Shown: positions 17,606 to 26,858, counted from the stretch's first letter. The stretch: 64,000 nucleotides of DNA from Flavobacterium cutihirudinis (GCF_003385895.1 NZ_QRDQ01000008.1:124001-188000), one strand, 5' to 3'. Numbers and translations: made by a program. Notes: generated by a model not told the origin, from the sequence alone.

Positions 17606-17728
17606 TATATTCTATTATTTCCTTTCAAATACGAGGTATTTGAAAAATTTTTAAAAGACTTGAAAATTACAAAAAAAAACGAAACGATTTTGTGTGTATT
17701 TTCCCAAAAAACAAAAATTATAACCAAC

Positions 17729-17757
17729 AAAAAAAACTCTCACTATGTGAGAGTTCT
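17729..17757 (-). terminator. Terminator after rpmF
   Basis: Inverted repeat AACTCTCAC / GTGAGAGTT (17735-17743, 17747-17755) with a T-run on the minus strand, between the rpmF stop and the fabH start. It suggests fabH has its own promoter. Confidence 0.75.
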
Positions 17758-17778
17758 AGTATAATTTACAAAAACGTA

Positions 17779-17973
17779 TTAAGCAACCGCTTCAGATTTA
17801 TCGATAACAACTTGCCCTCTGTAGTACATTTTACCTTCATGCCAGTAAGCTCTGTGGTATAAATGCGCTTCTCCAGTAATTGGACATGTAGCGATCTGAG
17901 CTACAGTAGCTTTATAATGTGTTCTTCTTTTATCTCTTCTTGTTTTCGAGGTTTTTCTCTTAGGATGTGCCAT
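17779..17973 (-). CDS. rpmF: 50S ribosomal protein L32
   Basis: The 64-residue basic protein begins [20 protein letters not shown], the L32 signature, and contains [15 protein letters not shown]. Only one Cys of the possible zinc site is kept, so it is probably the zinc-free form. It follows DUF177 by 9 bp, a standard pair. Confidence 0.97.
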
Positions 17974-17982
17974 TTTACTATA

Positions 17983-18525
17983 TTATTTATCCGTTAATAG
18001 TTTCTTTAATTTTTCCCAACGCGGGTCAATATCTTCTTCTTGTTTATTCTCAACTTTCTCTTCTTTGACTCTTAATTCATTCAGTTTGTTTAAAGCTTCG
18101 GTTTGTAAACTTCCGTCTTTCACTCCTGGATGAACTCGTTTTAGAGGAACCGACAGGGCGATCATTTCATAAATGTATTGTATAACATCTATTTCAAACT
18201 CTCCATGCGGCAAAATCAGCAATTCTTCATTGTCATTATTAAACTCCTCTCCAAAACGAACGATTAACTTCATTTTCCCTTTTATAGGTAAATCAAAATC
18301 TTCGCCTGTTAGATCGCAAGGCACATTCACAGTTCCTTTGTGTTTAAAATCCAACTCAAGCATAGTGCTTTTCTTATCTAAAACTAAATTAACTTTGATA
18401 TCCGAACTTTGAAATTCGTTATAATCAAAGTTCTCAAAGAACTTGTTATTTACTTGATACTCAAAATGGTGTTTTCCTAGTTTTAATCCTACGAAAGGAA
18501 TTAAAAATTCTTTTGTTTTGCTCAT
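17983..18525 (-). CDS. DUF177/YceD family protein
   Basis: The 180-residue protein contains the conserved segment VPCDLTGEDFDLPIKGKMKL and the acidic stretch ELLILPHGEFEIDVIQYIYE, typical of DUF177 (YceD). Members are linked to 23S rRNA accumulation and lie immediately before rpmF. The C-terminus ends EEDIDPRWEKLKKLLTDK, a common family ending. Confidence 0.9.
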   Translation of the reverse strand: MSKTKEFLIPFVGLKLGKHHFEYQVNNKFFENFDYNEFQSSDIKVNLVLDKKSTMLELDFKHKGTVNVPCDLTGEDFDLPIKGKMKLIVRFGEEFNNDNEELLILPHGEFEIDVIQYIYEMIALSVPLKRVHPGVKDGSLQTEALNKLNELRVKEEKVENKQEEDIDPRWEKLKKLLTDK

Positions 18526-18630
18526 GTCAACATCAATTTGAACAATTCACATCTCTAAACAGATATCTGAATTGGGGTGCAAAGATATAAAATTATTACA
18601 AATCTAATAATCTTATTCACCTTTTTTTGT

Positions 18631-19680
18631 TTATAACTGTTTTTCTTTTATTTTAAGAGGTTTTTGGCTAATCTCCTCATACTGATTACGCGAGCGAAAA
18701 ATATCGATCGCAAGATAAACCGCTTCTTTAAACGAATTAAAATCTGCCATGTCTTTTCCGGCAATATCGTAGGCCGTACCGTGATCCGGAGAGGTTCTTA
18801 TCTTATTTAATCCCGCTGTATAATTCACTCCTTTTCCAAAAGACAAAGTTTTAAACGGAATCAAACCCTGATCATGATAGGTTGCTACAATCGCATCATA
18901 TTTTTCATATTGACCACTTCCAAAAAAACCATCTGCCGGAAATGGACCAAAAACCATTGTTCCTGCATCAAATATTTTCTTTAAAGTCGGTTTTAAAACC
19001 AAATCGTCTTCTTTACCAATCACACCGCCATCTCCAGCATGCGGATTTAATCCTAAAACTGCAATTTTTGGCTTTACAATACTAAAATCCTGAATCAGCG
19101 ATTTTCTTATTGTTTCTATTTTTCTTGTAATCAATTCTTCTGTCAAATGAGAAGAAACTTCATTCAAAGGCACATGATCTGTTAGCAACCCAACTCTCAA
19201 ATTATCCTGCACCATCATCATCAATGCATCTCCTTCCAATTCCTGATTTAAATAATCAGTATGTCCCGGAAACTTAAATTCTTCTGACTGGATATTGTAT
19301 TTATTAATTGGAGCCGTGACTAAAACATCAATCAAACCTTCTTTCAAAGCTTTGGTTGCTGCCACAAAAGATTTTATAGCATACTCTCCAATTTTATTAT
19401 CATTTTTCCCTAAATTAATATCAATCCCTTCCTTCCATAAATTAAAGACATTTACTTTTCCAGGCAAAACCTGCTCCAACTTATCAACTCCATGAAACTG
19501 AACCGTGGAAGTAAAACTTTTTTTAACAAAAGAAAGTATTTTAGCATTTGCAAAAATAACTGGCGTGCACATTTCCAACATGCGGGAATCCTCAAATGTT
19601 TTCAGCACAACTTCGCTTCCAATACCGTTTAAATCCCCTATCGAAATTCCAACAATTATATTTTCTGCTTTTTTATTCAT
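18631..19680 (-). CDS. pdxA: 4-hydroxythreonine-4-phosphate dehydrogenase
   Basis: The 349-residue protein starts with GISIGDLNGIGSEVVLKTF, contains the metal-site segments FPGHTDYL and GLNPHAGDGGVIGKE, and ends near YHDQGLIPFKTLSFG and RTSPDHGTAYDIAG. These are the PdxA hallmarks. It acts in the DXP-dependent route to pyridoxal phosphate. Divergent from ribE across 57 bp, which must hold both promoters. Confidence 0.96.
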   Translation of the reverse strand: MNKKAENIIVGISIGDLNGIGSEVVLKTFEDSRMLEMCTPVIFANAKILSFVKKSFTSTVQFHGVDKLEQVLPGKVNVFNLWKEGIDINLGKNDNKIGEYAIKSFVAATKALKEGLIDVLVTAPINKYNIQSEEFKFPGHTDYLNQELEGDALMMMVQDNLRVGLLTDHVPLNEVSSHLTEELITRKIETIRKSLIQDFSIVKPKIAVLGLNPHAGDGGVIGKEDDLVLKPTLKKIFDAGTMVFGPFPADGFFGSGQYEKYDAIVATYHDQGLIPFKTLSFGKGVNYTAGLNKIRTSPDHGTAYDIAGKDMADFNSFKEAVYLAIDIFRSRNQYEEISQKPLKIKEKQL

Positions 19681-19737
19681 GAGCTCAGCTTATTTATTAC
19701 TAATTTTGATGTGCAAATTTAGTAAAATAAAACCATA

Positions 19738-20328
19738 ATGTTCACAGGAATTATAGAAACCCTTGGAAGGATTCACGAAATAAGAAAAGATCAAAACAAT
19801 CTTCACATAACAGTTGACTCTTCAATCACAAACGAATTAAAAGTAGACCAAAGTGTATCTCACAACGGAATCTGCCTGACTGTTGTCGAAATAAAAGATT
19901 CTTTATATACCGTTACAGCGATAGAAGAAACAATTCTAAAAACCAACATTGGAGAATGGCAGCAAGGAGACATTGTAAACCTTGAAAGAGGAATGAAACT
20001 TAGCGATCGCCTTGACGGACACATTGTACAAGGACATGTAGACCAAACCGGAACCTGTATAAATATCGAAGAAGCCAACGGAAGCTGGAACTACACCTTC
20101 GAATATAATAAGGATTTAAATAACATTACAATCCCTAAAGGATCGATTACTGTTAACGGAGTCAGCTTAACAGTTGTAAATTCCAAAACAAACGAATTTA
20201 GCGTTTCGATTATTCCTTATACTTTTGAAAACACTAATTTTAAAAACTTCAAAATAGGAACCAAAATCAATCTTGAATTTGACGTTGTAGGAAAATATAT
20301 CGCACGATTATATTCAATTAACAAATAA
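19738..20328 (+). CDS. ribE: Riboflavin synthase (alpha chain)
   Basis: The 196-residue protein has two repeated lumazine-binding domains: MFTGIIETLG...VSHNGICLTVVE and GHIVQGHVDQTGT...ITVNGVSLTVVN. It dismutates 6,7-dimethyl-8-ribityllumazine to riboflavin. The start is within 60 bp of divergent pdxA, leaving no room for an FMN riboswitch. A shared terminator follows. Confidence 0.96.
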   Translation: MFTGIIETLGRIHEIRKDQNNLHITVDSSITNELKVDQSVSHNGICLTVVEIKDSLYTVTAIEETILKTNIGEWQQGDIVNLERGMKLSDRLDGHIVQGHVDQTGTCINIEEANGSWNYTFEYNKDLNNITIPKGSITVNGVSLTVVNSKTNEFSVSIIPYTFENTNFKNFKIGTKINLEFDVVGKYIARLYSINK

Positions 20329-20345
20329 GCCTTAGAGTCATTTCA

Positions 20346-20381
20346 CAAAAAAAGCTTCAGTTAAAACTGAAGCTTTTTTTT
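20346..20381. terminator. Bidirectional terminator between ribE and the PID-CTERM gene
   Basis: Inverted repeat AGCTTCAGTT / AACTGAAGCT with A-run before and T-run after, between two convergent genes. Confidence 0.85.
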
Positions 20382-20618
20382 GATTTTATCCTTGTATATA
20401 AAGACACCTCCTAATATTAATCCGCCTAAAAGCAAGATTTCTAAATTTTGATCAATTGGCGCATTAGGATCTGGAGGAGCAGGATCCACACTATTTGTAG
20501 TAGCAACACCATGAGCATCTGTTGCCGGTGGAGATGGCGTTTCTACACCTGCAAAAACATTGAAACCAGTTATTGCCGTTAAAAAAAACACTAGAAAAAT
20601 AGCTTTACTTATCTTCAT
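20361..20618 (-). CDS. Small exported protein with PID-CTERM-like sorting tail
   Basis: I chose the internal ATG at 20616-20618 because it starts a clean signal peptide (MKISKAIFLVFFLTAITGFN). The open frame upstream is not signal-like. After a Pro/Ala/Thr-rich mature part comes APIDQNLEILLLGGLILGGV, a PID motif followed by a hydrophobic span and a basic end (KDKIKKKLQF). This matches the PID-CTERM sorting pattern of Flavobacteria. Length is 85 residues. Function of the mature part is unknown. Confidence 0.75.
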   Translation of the reverse strand: MKISKAIFLVFFLTAITGFNVFAGVETPSPPATDAHGVATTNSVDPAPPDPNAPIDQNLEILLLGGLILGGVFIYKDKIKKKLQF

Positions 20619-20753
20619 AACTTTAAATCTGCCATAGCAGATATGTATTAAATTAGACTTGGGGTCTTTATGGAAATTTCGTACAAAAGCCTTATAAACA
20701 AAGACTTCACGTGACAAATGTAGAAGATTTTTGGAGAATTACAACTTTATAAA

Positions 20754-20787
20754 TAAAAAAAGCTTCATAAAAATTATGAAGCTTTTT
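20754..20787 (-). terminator. Original terminator of the CAT-anticodon tRNA gene, now stranded at the left element end
   Basis: Inverted repeat AGCTTCATAA / TTATGAAGCT (20761-20770, 20774-20783) with a T-run on the minus strand, immediately beyond the truncated tRNA copy. Before insertion it would have followed the tRNA 3' end. Confidence 0.65.
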
Positions 20788-20838
20788 GTGGTCCCACCTG
20801 GGCTCGAACCAGGGACCACCTGATTATGAGTCAGGTGC
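20788..20838 (-). repeat. attL: direct repeat and truncated tRNA 3' part
   Basis: Identical to 32923-32973 over 51 bp. It contains the anticodon arm, variable loop, T arm and 3' acceptor strand, but the D arm and 5' acceptor strand are missing, so it cannot encode a tRNA. Confidence 0.93.
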
Positions 20839-20949
20839 AATATATTTTTAGTATTCCTTACAATAAATTATTATATCTGATAATCAAGTATTTATAATTT
20901 TAAAAATAAAAAATAAATCATTATTTCTTATTTTAATTGTACTTTTGCT

Positions 20950-20966
20950 CGTCAAATGTTCGTCAG
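20950..20966 (+). promoter_or_regulatory. Left arm-type integrase site (CGTCAAATGTTCGTCAG)
   Basis: The same 17-bp sequence occurs at 32859-32875 in the same orientation, near the other end. Each has two TCGTCA units spaced 11 bp (about one helical turn) apart, as expected for arm-type integrase binding sites. It is 112 bp inside the left core repeat and just upstream of the integrase start. Confidence 0.6.
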
Positions 20967-20989
20967 TTTTTAAGTTATATTTTTCAATA

Positions 20990-22201
20990 ATGGTATCATA
21001 TAAATTCACATTAAAGTCAACAGGAAATACACAAGGAGAGTATTTCATTAATCTTGTCTTAATTAAAGACAGAATAAATACTAGTCTATCAATCAAAAAA
21101 AAATGCAAATATGAAGATTGGTCTTTCGAAACAGAGCGTCTTAAAAAATCACACAAAGAACACAAACAAATTAACAATCTGATTGAAAAATATTCAAGTC
21201 GTGTTAGTACTATTATTCATGAACTTGAAATAGATGAAACTCCATTTACTTTACAGGATGTTGTAAACAAATTCAAAAAAAACTCAGGAAAACAGCAAGC
21301 CATCAGCTACACCGCTTTTCACGAAAGTTTGATAGATGAAATTAAAAATGCAGGAAAATTGTCAACTTACAACATTGAGAGAGACACCTTAAAATCTATC
21401 CAACGATTTTTTAACAGAAACGAAATTACATTTAAGGATTTATCTGTAGATGCAATTTATAAATATCAATCTTTCTTAAACGGGAACAATAACAGCCAAA
21501 GTACTATTGGAATAAGGGTTCGTACTTTAAGAGCAGTTTTCAATAAAGCTATCAATCGCGAAATAGTTCCAGCGACCATATATCCCTTTAACAAATTCAA
21601 GGTATCAAAAATTAAAGAAAGTGGCAAAAAAGAATATCTATCAGAAGAAGAAATTACATTATTGAAAAACGCTGTTTTACATAAAAAAAATGACATTTTT
21701 GCAAGAGATATGTTTTTGTTAAGTTTTTATGGAAGAGGAATTAATTTCATAGACTTAATACAATTAAAAAAAACTGATTTATATAAAGAAACAATTACAT
21801 ATAAAAGAAGCAAAACTGAAGTAATCGTAAATTTTAAATTAAACCATTTCTGGAAAGATAAAATTATAAATTATGCTTCATCACCCGATTCGTTTTATCT
21901 ATTTAACATTATTCATAATAATCAGAACTCTGAAATCTATATAAACAACAAAAAAGATAAATATCTTAAGATTTTTATAAACAAACCGCTTAAAAAAATT
22001 ATTACTGATCTGGGTATTAAAAAGAAAATCACATACTACTGTGCAAGGCATTCATTTGCAACCATTTTGAAATTTAATAATATTTCAATAGATATTATCA
22101 AAGAAGCCTTAGGTCACAAGGACATCAAATCTACAATGTCTTATTTAAACACACTACCAAGTGACACTTTAGACAAAATGATTGAAGATATTATTATTTG
22201 A
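20990..22201 (+). CDS. Tyrosine-type site-specific integrase of the element
   Basis: I take the ATG at 20990 (MVSYKFTLKSTGNTQGEY), since the 15 residues before it overlap the arm-site repeat and look non-coding. The product has an N-terminal arm-binding domain (KFTLKS...ISTSL-type strands), a SAM-like core-binding domain (about residues 105-195) and a catalytic domain. The catalytic domain shows Arg in FYGRGINFIDLIQL, ARHSFAT, GHKD and a nucleophilic Tyr near residue 385 in MSYLNTL. It catalyses recombination between attP and the tRNA gene. Length is 403 residues, typical for Bacteroidota elements. Confidence 0.92.
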   Translation: MVSYKFTLKSTGNTQGEYFINLVLIKDRINTSLSIKKKCKYEDWSFETERLKKSHKEHKQINNLIEKYSSRVSTIIHELEIDETPFTLQDVVNKFKKNSGKQQAISYTAFHESLIDEIKNAGKLSTYNIERDTLKSIQRFFNRNEITFKDLSVDAIYKYQSFLNGNNNSQSTIGIRVRTLRAVFNKAINREIVPATIYPFNKFKVSKIKESGKKEYLSEEEITLLKNAVLHKKNDIFARDMFLLSFYGRGINFIDLIQLKKTDLYKETITYKRSKTEVIVNFKLNHFWKDKIINYASSPDSFYLFNIIHNNQNSEIYINNKKDKYLKIFINKPLKKIITDLGIKKKITYYCARHSFATILKFNNISIDIIKEALGHKDIKSTMSYLNTLPSDTLDKMIEDIII

Positions 22202-22289
22202 TAGTAAATCCCATGATATAAAAGTAATTTCCATCTTAAATCTAGTCAATTAAAAAATCAAGACAATTATCCCTCGAAAAACATAAAAA

Positions 22290-23075
22290 TTATAAATCTC
22301 CTTCTCCCTGATCCACAGCGTTTTTTTCCCTTTTAAATGGCTTACTTAAATGGTAGAATAAATTATTAAAAATTCCTTTGACTTGAAATGCATTTACTAG
22401 TTTATCTGTTCCACTGCGTGGCATGATCTCATTTGCATATGCCGCTTCAATTTTAAAATCATCAGAAAAAGCAAATCCACAACCTATCATAGCTCTGTTG
22501 CGGTCAAATACATCCGGGCCGCTTACCTGACTTTTAGTTTTAAAAAACAGTTCATCGGAAGCAAAAATATATGTTTTTTTTAATTTTATCCCTAAAGTTG
22601 AAAGTGGACACACGCCCTTAACCTGAAATCTCACGCGTTCTACAGCTTCCATATAATTCTCATCAGTTTGCAGATGCCTGTCCTCGAATCTGGCTCGTAA
22701 GTTAATTTTAACGGCTGGAGACTGAAATACATTATAAGTTGTCTGCAAGGCAGTTCTAAATTCCCGTGATTCTTTTTGATTTAATTCAGGAACGTTTTTA
22801 TTTGAATAGTTAGAAATAAAAACAGAAAATTTCCATTTTTCAAATGGATAATAATGTACCCATCCGCGTAAGTAATATTGTGTTATGCCGTGAAACATAT
22901 TAGAATCATCTGGGGTACTGCTTGAAACAAATCCGGAATCTGCTTCGAGCACCCAATTTTGACTTAAATCTTTTGTAAAATCATATTGGTTCCAAAATTG
23001 ATTTAAATGATCTGTCTGCGCAGAGGAAACTACAACCACAAAATAAAAAAAAGAAAGGTAAATATATTTCAGCAT
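22290..23075 (-). CDS. DUF2490 outer-membrane-type protein (element cargo)
   Basis: The 261-residue protein has a signal peptide (MLKYIYLSFFYFVVVVSSAQ) and alternating aromatic beta-strands. It contains LNQFWNQYDFTKDLSQNWVL, RGWVHYYPFEKWKFSVF, NLRARFEDRHLQ and ERVRFQVKGV, the pattern of DUF2490 proteins. A small barrel in the outer membrane is the likely structure. Function is unknown. It is on the same strand as the next two cargo genes but 331 bp downstream. Confidence 0.7.
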   Translation of the reverse strand: MLKYIYLSFFYFVVVVSSAQTDHLNQFWNQYDFTKDLSQNWVLEADSGFVSSSTPDDSNMFHGITQYYLRGWVHYYPFEKWKFSVFISNYSNKNVPELNQKESREFRTALQTTYNVFQSPAVKINLRARFEDRHLQTDENYMEAVERVRFQVKGVCPLSTLGIKLKKTYIFASDELFFKTKSQVSGPDVFDRNRAMIGCGFAFSDDFKIEAAYANEIMPRSGTDKLVNAFQVKGIFNNLFYHLSKPFKREKNAVDQGEGDL

Positions 23076-23406
23076 AGTGACTTGATGGAAAATCGTTCAT
23101 ATTTACATAAAAAACCGTAGTCGATGCTGCTGCTCACATATGGCTATTGATATTTGAATTGGATTATTAAAATTAAAAAAATGAGTGCGCAGCATAAAGG
23201 AACGTATCTGAAATTGCAAAAATTCAAGAAATTTAACTATAGTCATTACAAATATCATTTTTGCAGAAATCACAAAAATCCCAACACAGCTTAAAAGCAG
23301 ATTCTGATTTTAAAAGTACCTTTCTCAAGATAAAAATTAAGATCATTACACTTCTTTACCGCTGGCTTAAAAACAGAGGATAACTATGTGTAATATGATA
23401 TTTAAA
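23076..23406. other. 331-bp gap in element cargo
   Basis: No convincing gene. A 37-codon ATG frame on the plus strand (around 23181-23294) encodes a Lys/His/Tyr-rich peptide with no recognisable feature and was not called. The gap presumably holds the DUF2490 promoter. Confidence 0.5.
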
Positions 23407-24207
23407 TCACTTAGGAAAAAGAAAAATAACCATAGCTCTCCATCCCCAGTCGGCTCTCATGCTTTCAGGTGCAATAAGGTGCACACGGGGCCCAATAGCC
23501 AGCGAAATTTTTTGCGTACCGATGCTGGTCACACCGCTGACATTGGGGATCAGCCATACTGAAGTGGTTCGGGCTTCCCAATTCTGTGTCCATTCCCCTA
23601 CCAGCCCTATACCGGCTCCGCTTTTCCAATTGTGGGTTATAAAAGGCTGTACAAACATTTGGCTTACATCAGGTCGGTCATCGCTTCCCGCTACACTCCA
23701 CAATTGATTCACTAGTGCGCCTAAGGTCCATCCGTTGGTTTGCTTCAGGGCCACAGCAGTCGGACCTATACCAAACTTTTTGTTGGTAAGGAAATCATCA
23801 GTCCCAGTAGGGATTAGAAAAGCGGGCCCTGCTCCCCATGTGAAACCGTTTTTAGTATTTTTAGGGCTGAAAAAAGCGCTGAGTACCGCATCGCTTAATC
23901 CGCTCTGTTTTTCGCCGATTCCCGTAATATTGTTTTGTGTAACTATGGGCAATACAACCCTTCCGATCATATTTAAGTTTTCGTTTATGCTTATGGGGAT
24001 GACAGGCTGAAAGTTCATCGTATTGCGGCTTCCTTTTAAATCGCCAATACCATAATCACTGTTGTTCTGAAAAGGCACACTGATCAAGCTGGCAATCGGA
24101 TTGGCCAGTTTCTTGGCCAGTTCCGCAGCATCATCCTGTGCATGAAGACTCATGATAGAGAAAAATAAAATACAGACTAAAATTTTTGTGCTTGATATCT
24201 GATTCAT
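23407..24207 (-). CDS. Outer-membrane transporter-like protein ('neuromedin U' family name), element cargo
   Basis: The start at 24207 gives a clean signal peptide (MNQISSTKILVCILFFSIMS...HAQ); an ATG 14 codons upstream is also possible. The mature protein shows AAELAKKLANPIASLISVPF, QPVIPISINENLNMIGRVVL, GLSDAVLSAFFSPK, GAGPAFLIPTGTDD and WGWRAMVIFLFPK. This is the pattern of barrel proteins often mislabelled neuromedin U. The gene is visibly richer in GC than its neighbours, pointing to another origin. Probable outer-membrane channel; substrate unknown. Confidence 0.75.
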   Translation of the reverse strand: MNQISSTKILVCILFFSIMSLHAQDDAAELAKKLANPIASLISVPFQNNSDYGIGDLKGSRNTMNFQPVIPISINENLNMIGRVVLPIVTQNNITGIGEKQSGLSDAVLSAFFSPKNTKNGFTWGAGPAFLIPTGTDDFLTNKKFGIGPTAVALKQTNGWTLGALVNQLWSVAGSDDRPDVSQMFVQPFITHNWKSGAGIGLVGEWTQNWEARTTSVWLIPNVSGVTSIGTQKISLAIGPRVHLIAPESMRADWGWRAMVIFLFPK

Positions 24208-24637
24208 AACTTTAGTATTAATTACATTTTTAAAGTGTCGCTTTTTCATTTAGGGGCATTTGACAGAAAATATAAAATCAGTAAGGGCAGATGGAAGTTT
24301 TTTTTACCACCTGTTATCTGACATTTTACTTCCCGGCAAGTAATCTCAAACTTACACATGGCTGCAGTTTTTTTTGTTTTTATAGCCGCCGATTAAATCT
24401 GCCGGCATGAATTACAATTGGGCAGTACCAAAGTAGAGCCAATTGCCCATCATATGAGAAAAACACTCTTTAAAAATGTCGTGAAAAAATTTTCTGTTGA
24501 GGTATCATACCTGATGCTAACTGATAAATAAGGATACCCCGCTGAAATGCTCTTGCATCTGAGCAAACTTTTACTACTTTCAGCAGGGTATCCCTAATTG
24601 GGCAGCAGCTCCAGACTGCACTGGTTTATTTTTAATG
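24208..24637. other. 430-bp gap between porin-like gene and alkyl sulfatase
   Basis: Contains the hairpin at 24532-24593 and two ATTGGGCAG repeats (near 24418 and 24597). No gene is supported. Confidence 0.5.
24532..24593 (-). terminator. Long inverted repeat, probable terminator of the alkyl sulfatase gene
   Basis: Arms GGATACCCCGCTGAAA and TTTCAGCAGGGTATCC (24532-24547, 24578-24593) pair with one mismatch around a 30-nt loop. On the minus strand it is followed by TTATTTAT. It begins ~45 bp beyond the sulfatase stop. Confidence 0.55.
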
Positions 24638-26638
24638 TTAAGGTTCAACAATATTAAACCAGAAATTGAAACTGTCTATTTTTCCTAGAAATGAAGTAAA
24701 AGCATTTTGATCTCCTTCAATTTTTATTGATTTTGATTTTAATAAATCAGCAAAAGAGGCTTCTTTCAAACTTACTTTATTCAAATCACTTCTATTGATT
24801 GTTATTGTGGCTGTAACATTGTCTTTTACACTTCCTCCAATTCGGGGGTTTACAACTCCATTTTCTACAATTAAAGCCACTTTTTCATTTACATCGGGAA
24901 GAACAATATTAAAATTGTATTTCATAGCTGCGGCATCGGCTTCCGTTCCTTTAAATTTCATAGCAAGAAAATTAAAGAATAAATCAGTACTCATACCACG
25001 AACCATATCCGGACCTGCCGTATCTGGTGAAGGCAATACCTTAACGCCATTTCTTAACTCTGTTGCTCCTGATAAATAAAAGTTTCTCCATGGGCCAGAT
25101 TCAGCTGCATAACCCAATTGTTCGTAGGCATCTGCCAAAAGATTTCTTCCATCCTGATTTTTTGGGTCTGCAAAAACCAAATGGCTCACCACTTCAGCCA
25201 CCCAGCGGTATTCGCCTTTGTCATACGATTTTTTAGCATTAGACAGCAAATTATCTGCCCCTCCCATAAATTCAACATATTTTTTACCGGCATCTTCAGG
25301 TGTCAGTTTATTCAAATTTGAAGGATTTCCATCAAACCAGCCAAAATACAATTGATACTGCGCACGCACGTTATGGCTTAAAGTTCCATAATAGCCACGG
25401 CTAAAAAATTCCTTGTCTAATGATTCCGGAAGTTTCAGCATTTCTGCAATCTCAATTGGAGTATAACCTTCATTAGCCAGTCTTAAAGTTTGGTCATGAA
25501 TAAAACGATATAAATCACGTTGTTTCTCCCAATAAGGCTTTATGTTTTTATTGTCCCAGGTTGGCCAGTGATGAGAAGCAAAAGAAAACTCTACATCATC
25601 GCCCCATTTGGCAAGTGCCAAATCAATATAAGCACTCCATTTTTGACCATTACGTACTTGTGCACCTCTTAAGGTGTACAGGTTATGAAGCGTATGTGTC
25701 AAATCTTCTGACTGGCAAAATGCTTTTAGCTCAGGGAAATAAAACATCATTTCGGCAGGCGCCTCAGATTCAGGAGTATAAATAAACTCTACTTTTAAAC
25801 CATCTACCGTTTTTTGCTCACCAGAAAGTTTACTAATCTTAACAGTACCATCCAAAATCCCGGCTAAACCAGTAGAAGTTGTTTGTCCTAGACCTGTACC
25901 TAATGTTCCTTTTGCATCTTTTGGAAGTAAATTTCCGTACATATAAGAAGCTCTTCTTCCCATGGTATTTCCTCCCATTACATTCTCACTAATTGAATGA
26001 TCGAAGAATCCCTCAGGAACATAAATTGGGATTTTACCGCTTTTAACATCCTTTTCATCAACAACCCCTCTTATTCCACCAAAGTGATCAATGTGACTGT
26101 GTGTAATTATTATTGCAGCAACCGGTCTCTTCCCTATCTTTTCATTAGCTAATGCTAATCCCGCTTTAGACGTTTCCGGAGATAAAAGAGGATCAATAAT
26201 AATCCATCCTGTTTTACCGACGATTAAAGTCATATTAGCTAGGTCAAATCCCCTGATTTGATAAATGGAACCTTTTTTAACTTCAAATAAACCATTGATA
26301 CTGTTTAATTCGCTTTGGCGCCATAAACTTGGGTTTGTGGTTGCGGGCGCAGTACCTTTTATAAAATCATACTGCTTCATATCGTAAACCACATTTCCTT
26401 TCGCGTCTTTTATATTTCCTTCCGGAATTGTAGCGATGAGACCTCTTTTTGCATTTTCATAATCTGTTTTGTCTGCAAAAGGCAAATAGGACAACAAGTC
26501 ATTGTTTGCTTTCTGTGTAAAACTAGTTGCTTCCTTTTGATTTTTGTCTGTTTGTATCTTTTGGGAATATGTTTCCGTTAGTACTAATAAGCTCATCAGT
26601 AATAAAAATCCAGCTGTTACTTTCGATACTCTTTTCAT
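24638..26638 (-). CDS. Linear primary alkyl sulfatase (SdsA1-like metallo-beta-lactamase), element cargo
   Basis: The 666-residue protein has a signal peptide (to about residue 26), a metallo-beta-lactamase domain with the Zn-binding THSHIDHFGG motif (His180, His182, Asp184, His185), and a dimerisation and C-terminal SCP2-like region (about 540-666). Family members hydrolyse primary alkyl sulfates such as dodecyl sulfate to alcohol and sulfate. Length and motif order fit SdsA/BDS1 enzymes. Presumed periplasmic. A perfect 22-bp palindrome 112 bp upstream suggests regulated expression. Confidence 0.9.
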   Translation of the reverse strand: MKRVSKVTAGFLLLMSLLVLTETYSQKIQTDKNQKEATSFTQKANNDLLSYLPFADKTDYENAKRGLIATIPEGNIKDAKGNVVYDMKQYDFIKGTAPATTNPSLWRQSELNSINGLFEVKKGSIYQIRGFDLANMTLIVGKTGWIIIDPLLSPETSKAGLALANEKIGKRPVAAIIITHSHIDHFGGIRGVVDEKDVKSGKIPIYVPEGFFDHSISENVMGGNTMGRRASYMYGNLLPKDAKGTLGTGLGQTTSTGLAGILDGTVKISKLSGEQKTVDGLKVEFIYTPESEAPAEMMFYFPELKAFCQSEDLTHTLHNLYTLRGAQVRNGQKWSAYIDLALAKWGDDVEFSFASHHWPTWDNKNIKPYWEKQRDLYRFIHDQTLRLANEGYTPIEIAEMLKLPESLDKEFFSRGYYGTLSHNVRAQYQLYFGWFDGNPSNLNKLTPEDAGKKYVEFMGGADNLLSNAKKSYDKGEYRWVAEVVSHLVFADPKNQDGRNLLADAYEQLGYAAESGPWRNFYLSGATELRNGVKVLPSPDTAGPDMVRGMSTDLFFNFLAMKFKGTEADAAAMKYNFNIVLPDVNEKVALIVENGVVNPRIGGSVKDNVTATITINRSDLNKVSLKEASFADLLKSKSIKIEGDQNAFTSFLGKIDSFNFWFNIVEP

Positions 26639-26749
26639 CTGTTATAGTTTTTAGTTAATTCCATTACAAAATTGTAGACCTTTTGTTTATAATCTTATCT
26701 AAAATTAACTGTAAAAAGAAAAGAGAGAAAATTCGCAAAGCTAAAATCT

Positions 26750-26792
26750 GTTGCAAATTATAATTTGCAACCTAATATCTGATTTTGCAACA
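26750..26792. promoter_or_regulatory. Perfect 22-bp palindrome upstream of alkyl sulfatase: candidate operator
   Basis: GTTGCAAATTA / TAATTTGCAAC at 26750-26771 is a perfect dyad. A further half-site TTTGCAAC follows at 26784-26791. The position, 112 bp before the sulfatase ATG, fits a regulator-binding site. No regulator is encoded beside it. Confidence 0.5.
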
Positions 26793-26858
26793 TCTTTCTT
26801 CTAAATCTCCCCCCAGACTTAAATTGTACTATAAAAATATTTATCGTGATTTTAAGCG

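Noticed and set aside
19681..19737. FMN riboswitch before ribE
   Set aside because: Only 57 bp separate pdxA and ribE, too short for the aptamer, and no RFN-type conserved sequence is seen.
20788..20838. Second copy of the CAT-anticodon tRNA
   Set aside because: Lacks the D arm and the 5' acceptor strand; it is an att remnant.
20884..21177. Minus-strand 97-codon frame at the left end of the element
   Set aside because: Overlaps the integrase start and arm site and lacks protein-like features.
23181..23294. 37-codon plus-strand frame in the cargo gap
   Set aside because: Low-complexity Lys/His/Tyr-rich peptide with no supporting context.
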